This document shows positions 59,363 to 64,000 of a DNA stretch of 64,000 nucleotides, piece after piece. This DNA is from Streptomyces sp. B1I3. GTDB taxonomy: Bacteria; Actinomycetota; Actinomycetes; Streptomycetales; Streptomycetaceae. A program made the translations under genes and the position numbers. Under the pieces are notes generated by a model, which saw nothing but the letters and a program-made list of their open reading frames with translations, had not been told where the DNA came from and searched no databases. Each line of letters opens with the position of its first letter. The first letter of the stretch is position 1. The stretch is from the NCBI RefSeq assembly GCF_030816615.1, contig NZ_JAUSYD010000001.1:3534001-3598000 (forward strand), given 5' to 3'.

Positions 59363-60229
59363 TCAGCCGGAATCCGGCCGAAGACGCTGCGCCAGGGCCG
59401 CGAGGTACTCCACGACCGCCTCCGGCCCGGGCAGCACCAGGTCGGCGCGCTCGGCGAGTTCGGGTACCTCGCTGCCGCTGCAGATGAGCAGGCCCTGGAC
59501 GCCGGAGGTGCGGAGCTTCTCCACCGCGGCGTACGCGGCGAGGTCACCGAGGTCGTCGCCCGCGTAGAGGACGGACCCGGCGCCCGTGTCGCGTACGTGC
59601 TCCTCCAGCGCGACACCCTTGTCCATGCCCGGCGGGCGCAACTCCAGGACGAGACGGCCCGGTTCGACGATCAGGCCGTGCCGGGCGGCGAGGTCGGCCA
59701 GCGGATCGCGCAGCGCCTCGAAGGCGGCCTGCGGGTCCGCGGCGCGGCGGGTGTGCACGGCGATCGCGTGGCCCTTGTCCTCGATCCAGGTGCCGTGCTC
59801 GTCCCCGGCGTCCGCCCCGGCCTCGTGCAGGACGCCGGGGAGCTCCTCGCGGACGGCGGCGACGCCGGGGTGCGGGGCGGGGGCGTGCACGCTGCCGGTG
59901 ACGGCGTCCCAGCGCTCGGCGCCGTAGTGCCCGAGGACGACGAGGTGGTCGAGGCCGGACGCCCCGGCGAAGCCGCCGTAGCGGACCGCCGTGCCGGCCG
60001 GGCGGCCGGTGATCACGGCGACGGAGGCGACCTGCGGGGCGAGCGCGGAGAGGGCCGGTACGGCGCCCGGGTGGGCGCGGGACCGCTCCGGGTCCGGGAC
60101 GATGTCGGCGAGCGTGCCGTCGAAGTCCAGCGCGACGACCGCACGGTCGGGGCGGGCCAGGAGCGCGGCGAGGCCTTCGCGGCCGGCCTGGGTGGTGGGG
60201 GTCGGGAGGGGGTGATCCGGATTGCCCAT
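59363..60229 (-). CDS. otsB: Trehalose-6-phosphate phosphatase
   Basis: A 288-residue HAD phosphatase. Motif I DFDGTLADI holds Asp35 and Asp37; motif II is VITGRP; PGMDKGVALEE holds the conserved Lys; and YAGDDLGDLAAYAAV is motif IV, as in OtsB. It removes phosphate from trehalose-6-phosphate to give trehalose, a protective sugar for spores and osmotic stress. It converges on otsA across the insertion element. TACGCT lies six bases before the ATG, so the mRNA is probably leaderless. Confidence 0.92.
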   Translation of the reverse strand: MGNPDHPLPTPTTQAGREGLAALLARPDRAVVALDFDGTLADIVPDPERSRAHPGAVPALSALAPQVASVAVITGRPAGTAVRYGGFAGASGLDHLVVLGHYGAERWDAVTGSVHAPAPHPGVAAVREELPGVLHEAGADAGDEHGTWIEDKGHAIAVHTRRAADPQAAFEALRDPLADLAARHGLIVEPGRLVLELRPPGMDKGVALEEHVRDTGAGSVLYAGDDLGDLAAYAAVEKLRTSGVQGLLICSGSEVPELAERADLVLPGPEAVVEYLAALAQRLRPDSG

Positions 60230-60235
60230 GGTCAG

Positions 60236-60241
60236 AGCGTA
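60236..60241 (-). promoter_or_regulatory. -10 hexamer TACGCT of otsB, leaderless
   Basis: On the minus strand TACGCT ends six bases before the otsB ATG at 60229. Confidence 0.45.
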
Positions 60242-60364
60242 TCGGTGCCCCGGGGTCCGTGGGGGGCTGCCACCGCGGGCGGGCTGACACCTGCGGGGTC
60301 ACGGCCGCCTGCGCCGGCTCCTCACCCACTCAGGAACGAGCCCCGGCCCCCGGGCGTCGCAGCG

Positions 60365-60426
60365 GCGGTTGCGCTGCTCGCAGGGCCGGGATCGGCAGCG
60401 GTCGCGCTGCTCGCAGGGCCCGGGTC
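60365..60426. repeat. Two tandem copies of a 33-bp repeat
   Basis: GCGGTTGCGCTGCTCGCAGG and a near-identical second copy 33 bases on lie between otsB and DUF3263. No gene uses this space. Confidence 0.6.
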
Positions 60427-60667
60427 AGCGGCGGCCGCGGCGGGCGTCGCGGACCCGGCGCAGGCGGTTCACCGTCACCGGGTCCTCCGCCAGGGCGCGA
60501 CGGTCGTCGAGGAGGGCGTTGAGGAGCTGGTAGTAGCGGACCGGCGAGATGCCCAGCTGTTCCCGGATCGCCCGTTCCTTCGCGCCGGGACCGGACCAGG
60601 AACGCCGCTCCACGGCGAGCACCGCGCGTTCCTGGTCGGAGAGCGGGGCGGCGGGGTCGGCGGTCAT
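60425..60667 (-). CDS. DUF3263 protein
   Basis: An 80-residue protein: LSDQERAVLAVERRSWSGPGAKERAIREQLGISPVRYYQLLNALLDD in short LGISPVRYYQLLN is the DUF3263 helix-turn-helix-like core, and the tail is Arg-rich (RLRRVRDARRGRR), as in small DNA-binding proteins. The family is restricted to actinobacteria and has no assigned function. ATG 60667 is preferred to TTG 60676. It is 11 bases downstream of the sugar-binding lipoprotein gene's end on the same strand and may be co-transcribed with it. Confidence 0.82.
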   Translation of the reverse strand: MTADPAAPLSDQERAVLAVERRSWSGPGAKERAIREQLGISPVRYYQLLNALLDDRRALAEDPVTVNRLRRVRDARRGRR

Positions 60668-60677
60668 ATCAACCAAC

Positions 60678-61943
60678 CTACTCCGCGCTCTCCGCCTCCC
60701 GTGCCCTGGTGGCGATCGACCCCAGCACGCTCTCCGGGTTGCCGTTCGGCTCGACCGCGGAGCCGATGTTCTCCTTGATCGCCTCGCTCGCCTGCGCCCA
60801 CGAGGTCTTGCCGAACGGGTACAGCTGGGAGTTGGGCAGCGCCGCCAGGAACTCGTGCAGCGCCTTGTGCTTGTCGTCCGCCTCCATCGCCGCGGAGGCG
60901 CTGCCGGTCACGGGCAGCAGGTCGTACTCGTCGGCGAAGGCCAGCACGTTCTCGTCGTTGTAGGCGAAGTCGAGGAACTTGCCTATCTCCACGCGGTGGT
61001 CGTTCTGCTTGAAGCCCATCATCCAGTCGGCCACGCCCATCGAGCCCTTGGTCGGCCCCTCGACCCCGGGAAGGGGGACCATGCCGACGTCGATGCCCTT
61101 CTTCTCGGCGTCCTGCATCAGCGTCGGGTGGCCGTTGAGCATGCCCACGTCGCCGTCGGTGAAGGCCTTGAAGGCCGTCGCCCGGTCGAGCTTGCCGGGA
61201 GCGACCGGCCCGGTGAGTCCCTTGCCGACGAGGTCGTCCCTCAGCCACTGGAAGGTCGCTATGTTGGCCGGGGAATCGATGTCGTAGTTGCCGACGTCGT
61301 CCGTGTAACCGCCACCCCCGCTGAGCAGCCACATGAGGGTCTCGGCCTGGGACTCCTCCTGGCCGAGCGGCAGGGCGAAGGGGTACTTCACGCCTCGCGC
61401 CTTCAGCGCGGCGGCGTCGCTGCGGATGTCGTCCCAGGTCTGCGGGGCGTCGATCCCCGCCTTCGCGAACAGGCCCTTGTTGTAGAAGAGCAGACGGGTG
61501 CTGGCCACGAACGGCAGCCCGTACAGATTGCCCCCGACCTGGCCGGCCTCGCTGAGCGAGGGCAGGAAGTTGGACTCGGTCCGGATGGAGAGCATCTCGT
61601 CGGACGTGTAGAGCTTGTCCGACTTGGCGTAGTCCGCGTACGCGCCGATCTGGGCGATGTCGGGCGCCTTGCCGGCCTTCACCATCTCGGCGACCTTGCG
61701 GTCGACGTCCTTCCAGGAATAGACGTCGACATCGACGTCGATGCTCGGGTTGGCCGCCTCGAACTTCTGCGCGACACCGTCCCAGTACTTCTCCGAACTG
61801 TTCTCCGCACCGGTTCCGTAATCCGCCGCGACGAGCTTCAGGGTGACATCACCCGAGCCGCTCTCGGACCCGCACCCCGACAACGTTGCCGTCATGCCGA
61901 GCGCGGCAATCGCCGCCGTCAGACCTATATAGCGCCGCTGCAC
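60678..61943 (-). CDS. Extracellular sugar-binding lipoprotein (ABC type)
   Basis: A 421-residue family 1 solute-binding lipoprotein. The signal peptide ends in a lipobox LSGC with Cys24; after a Ser/Gly linker comes VTLKLVAADYG, then VAQKFEAANPSIDVDVDV, LYGLPFVASTRLLFYNK and DVGMLNGHPTL, typical of carbohydrate-binding proteins. It is divergent from nagK-nagA with two DasR-like sites between, so an amino sugar or chitin fragment is the probable ligand. No membrane permease genes lie next to it; it must use permeases elsewhere, or serve as a sensor. GTG 61943 is chosen; ATG 61973 is alternative. Confidence 0.85.
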   Translation of the reverse strand: MQRRYIGLTAAIAALGMTATLSGCGSESGSGDVTLKLVAADYGTGAENSSEKYWDGVAQKFEAANPSIDVDVDVYSWKDVDRKVAEMVKAGKAPDIAQIGAYADYAKSDKLYTSDEMLSIRTESNFLPSLSEAGQVGGNLYGLPFVASTRLLFYNKGLFAKAGIDAPQTWDDIRSDAAALKARGVKYPFALPLGQEESQAETLMWLLSGGGGYTDDVGNYDIDSPANIATFQWLRDDLVGKGLTGPVAPGKLDRATAFKAFTDGDVGMLNGHPTLMQDAEKKGIDVGMVPLPGVEGPTKGSMGVADWMMGFKQNDHRVEIGKFLDFAYNDENVLAFADEYDLLPVTGSASAAMEADDKHKALHEFLAALPNSQLYPFGKTSWAQASEAIKENIGSAVEPNGNPESVLGSIATRAREAESAE

Positions 61944-62021
61944 AGCCCTGCCACCCCTACGTTCGTATCGCACCGATCACCACCTGCGGTGATCCGTGAT
62001 CCTGCCTGAGGACCGGCCTGG

Positions 62022-62033
62022 AGGTCTACACCA
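62022..62033. promoter_or_regulatory. DasR-like site near the lipoprotein promoter
   Basis: AGGTCTACACCA matches TGGTCTAGACCA at 10 of 12 positions, 79 bases upstream of the lipoprotein start. Confidence 0.55.
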
Positions 62034-62097
62034 CCGCAGTACCGATTCCGCAATCTAGCAGGGGCGATTTGTATGGGTGCTCAACAAACCGCGCTAG

Positions 62098-62109
62098 TGG
62101 ACTAGACCT
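62098..62109. promoter_or_regulatory. DasR site (dre) upstream of nagKA
   Basis: TGGACTAGACCT matches TGGTCTAGACCA at 10 of 12 positions, 31 bases before the nagK start. DasR control of nagKA is known in Streptomyces. Confidence 0.78.
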
Positions 62110-62139
62110 TTTAGGGGTCGACGGGCGAAACTGTCTTCC

Positions 62140-63072
62140 GTGAGACACGTCATCGCCCTCGATGTGGGCGGCACAGCAATGAAGGCCGCACTGGTCGGGG
62201 CCGACGGCACCCTGCTCCACGAGGCACGCCGGGCCACCGCCAGGGAGCGCGGTGCCGACGCCGTCGTGGACACCATCCTCGGCTTCGCCGCGGATCTGTA
62301 CGCGTACGGCGAGGAGCACTTCGGCGAAGGCGCCGTCGCCGCCGGGGTCGCCGTCCCCGGCATCGTCGACGCGGAGCGCGGCATCGCCGTGTACGCCGCC
62401 AACCTGGGCTGGCGCGACGTACCGCTGCGGAAGCTGATCGGCGAGCGGCTCGGCGGCATGCCCGTCGCACTCGGCCACGACGTCCGGTCCGGCGGTCTCG
62501 CCGAGGGCCGGATCGGCGCGGGCAAGGGCGCCGACCGCTTCCTGTTCGTGCCGCTGGGCACCGGAATCGCCGGAGCCATCGGCATCGGCGGCACCATCGA
62601 GGCGGGAGCCCACGGTTACGCCGGCGAGATCGGCCACGTCGTCGTCAGGCCGGACGGCCCCGCGTGCGGTTGCGGCCAGCGCGGCTGTCTGGAGACACTC
62701 GCCTCCGCGTCCGCCGTCTCCCGCGCCTGGGCCGCCGCGTCCGGCGACCCCGACGCGGATGCCGCCGACTGCGCGAAGGCCGTGGAGTCCGGCGACCCGG
62801 CGGCCCGGCGCGTCTGGCAGGACGCCGTCGACGCGCTCGCCGCGGGACTGGTCACCGCGCTCACTCTGCTGGACCCTCGCACGCTGATCATCGGTGGCGG
62901 TCTGGCCGAGGCGGGGGAAACCTTGTTCACACCACTGCGTGCGGCTGTCGAGGAACGGGTCACGTTCCAGAAGCTGCCTCACATCGTCCCGGCGGCCCTC
63001 GGGGACACCGCCGGATGCCTGGGCGCAGGGCTGCTCGCCTGGGATCTTCTCTCCACGGAGGTATCCGCCTGA
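62140..63072 (+). CDS. nagK: N-acetylglucosamine kinase (ROK family)
   Basis: A 310-residue ROK-family kinase. ALDVGGTAMKAALV is the phosphate-binding loop near the N-terminus; GHDVRSGGLAEGRIG holds the catalytic Asp; and CGCGQRGCLE (near 175-184) with an upstream His is the zinc site. Such kinases phosphorylate GlcNAc or glucose at position 6; next to nagA the substrate is GlcNAc, probably from peptidoglycan or chitin turnover. GTG 62140 has no clear ribosome-binding site. Its stop overlaps the nagA start (TGATG). Confidence 0.9.
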   Translation: MRHVIALDVGGTAMKAALVGADGTLLHEARRATARERGADAVVDTILGFAADLYAYGEEHFGEGAVAAGVAVPGIVDAERGIAVYAANLGWRDVPLRKLIGERLGGMPVALGHDVRSGGLAEGRIGAGKGADRFLFVPLGTGIAGAIGIGGTIEAGAHGYAGEIGHVVVRPDGPACGCGQRGCLETLASASAVSRAWAAASGDPDADAADCAKAVESGDPAARRVWQDAVDALAAGLVTALTLLDPRTLIIGGGLAEAGETLFTPLRAAVEERVTFQKLPHIVPAALGDTAGCLGAGLLAWDLLSTEVSA

Positions 63073-64000
63073 TGGCCGGACGCGCAGACAGCACAGTTCT
63101 CGCAGGTGCCCGGGTGGTACTGCCCACCGGGACCGTGGAGAACGGCCGGGTGATCGTCGAGGGCACCCGGATCGCCGGCAGTACGCCGGAGGGCGCCCGG
63201 ACCGTCGACCTCTCGGGCCACTGGGTGGTCCCCGGTTTCGTGGACATGCACAACCACGGCGGCGGTGGCGCGTCCTTCGCCACCGGCACCGCCGAAGACG
63301 TCCTGACCGGCGTCCGCACGCACCGCGCACACGGCACCACGACCGTCGTCGCCTCCACCGTCACCGGCGACATGGACTTCCTGGCCCGCCAGGCCGGCAT
63401 GCTCTCCGAGCTGGTGGAACAGGGCGAGCTCGCCGGGATCCACTTCGAGGGCCCGTTCATCGCACCGTGCCGCAAGGGCGCCCACAGCGAGGAACTCCTC
63501 CGCCACCCCGACCCCGCCGAGGTCCGCAAGCTGCTCGACGCGGCGCGCGGCACCGCGAAGATGGTCACCCTCGCCACCGAACTGCCGGGCGGGCTCGAGT
63601 CCGTACGGCTGCTCGGCGAACACGGGGTGATCGCCGCCGTCGGGCACACCGACGCGACGTACGAGCAGACCGTCGAGGCCATCGACGCGGGCGCCACCGT
63701 TGCGACGCACCTGTACAACGCGATGCCCCCGCTCGGTCACCGCGCACCCGGCCCCATCGCCGCCCTCCTGGAGGACGAGCGGGTCACCGTCGAGCTGATC
63801 AACGACGGCACGCACCTGCACCCCGCGTCCCTGGGACTGGCCTACCACCACGCGGGGGCCGACCGGGTGGCGCTCATCACGGACGCCATGGACGCGGCCG
63901 GAGCCGGCGACGGCCACTACGAGCTCGGCCCGCTCGCGGTCGAGGTCAAGGACGGCGTCGCGCGCCTGGTGGAAGGCGGCTCGATCGCCGGCTCCACCCT
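63072..64000 (+). CDS. nagA: N-acetylglucosamine-6-phosphate deacetylase, cut by the window edge
   Basis: The first 309 codons of a metallo-amidohydrolase. The HxH metal motif is in VDMHNHGG near residue 60; Glu in HFEGPF near 126; His in VGHTDAT near 194 and in THLYNAMPPL near 214; and the catalytic Asp in LITDAMDAAG near 270. It deacetylates GlcNAc-6-phosphate to glucosamine-6-phosphate, whose level controls DasR. It is translationally coupled to nagK. The last part of the gene lies beyond position 64000. Confidence 0.92.
   Translation, partial: MAGRADSTVLAGARVVLPTGTVENGRVIVEGTRIAGSTPEGARTVDLSGHWVVPGFVDMHNHGGGGASFATGTAEDVLTGVRTHRAHGTTTVVASTVTGDMDFLARQAGMLSELVEQGELAGIHFEGPFIAPCRKGAHSEELLRHPDPAEVRKLLDAARGTAKMVTLATELPGGLESVRLLGEHGVIAAVGHTDATYEQTVEAIDAGATVATHLYNAMPPLGHRAPGPIAALLEDERVTVELINDGTHLHPASLGLAYHHAGADRVALITDAMDAAGAGDGHYELGPLAVEVKDGVARLVEGGSIAGST

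Noticed and set aside
60365..60426. Coding repeat (AVALLAGPGSA) on the plus strand
   Set aside because: The 33-bp period keeps the frame, but there is no start signal and the long frame is antisense to otsB.

Overview
The window is chromosomal DNA of a Streptomyces or very close relative. The evidence is GC content near 70% with strong third-position GC, a futalosine-pathway menaquinone gene pair, a stand-alone groEL with a CIRCE operator, HelR, DasR-type and CebR-type operators, an iron box, and many DUF families typical of actinomycetes (DUF2530, DUF2771, DUF3027, DUF3263, DUF4031). The gene order resembles, from memory, the conserved core-chromosome segment that carries groEL2, thrC, murQ, mqnBD and nagKA in Streptomyces coelicolor. 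I see no rRNA, tRNA, CRISPR array or prophage. The only clear mobile element is one IS5-family insertion.

Layout. Positions 1-5.3 kb: the end of an aldo/keto reductase, a tiny membrane peptide, RNA 2',3'-cyclic phosphodiesterase, a MarR-MFS pair, a ribbon-helix-helix protein, an NCS2 purine permease and DUF2530. 5.5-12.2 kb: a P-type ATPase, then a large Hsp90-like (GHKL) ATPase preceded by DUF3027. 12.6-17.6 kb: MFS, DUF2771 lipoprotein, mqnB-mqnD, a cold-shock protein and a HAD phosphatase. 17.7-21.8 kb: a siderophore ABC importer behind an iron box. 21.9-31.1 kb: a repair and transcription-maintenance block (helicase-associated WYL protein, family 5 uracil-DNA glycosylase, XPB helicase, HelR). 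31.2-38.8 kb: cutC with a DasR-like site, a secreted lipase, the pxpABC 5-oxoprolinase operon, an HD hydrolase, a drug-efflux MFS and DUF4031. 38.9-42.5 kb: a MurNAc utilisation set (RpiR/MurR regulator, murQ, PTS EIIBC). 42.6-47.6 kb: small stress-type proteins, an ECF41 sigma factor with its flavoprotein partner, and an HTH/zinc-ribbon protein. 47.7-55.1 kb: a GH9 cellulase under CebR-like boxes, groEL, a cold-shock protein, a MoaD/ThiS protein and thrC under a SAM riboswitch. 55.2-60.7 kb: gpgS, otsA, the insertion element, otsB and DUF3263. 60.7-64 kb: a sugar-binding lipoprotein divergent from nagK-nagA (cut by the window edge), with two DasR-like sites between them.

Two themes connect the genes. 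The first is amino-sugar and cell-wall recycling: MurNAc via murQ, GlcNAc via nagKA, and cutC, whose promoter carries a 12-bp site identical to one in front of nagK. The second is compact regulation. About a dozen genes have a -10-like hexamer 6-7 nt before the start codon, which suggests leaderless mRNAs. Readable operators sit over several promoters (MarR, iron box, MurR, ECF41, CebR, CIRCE, DasR, SAM riboswitch).

The observations I consider most worth checking are the DasR-like site at cutC, the insertion element that appears to carry a DUF3592 passenger gene, the self-directed ECF41 promoter, the paired MurR operators over a leaderless promoter, the structured helR leader, the three-armed CIRCE, and the uncharacterised DUF3027 / Hsp90-like ATPase pair.
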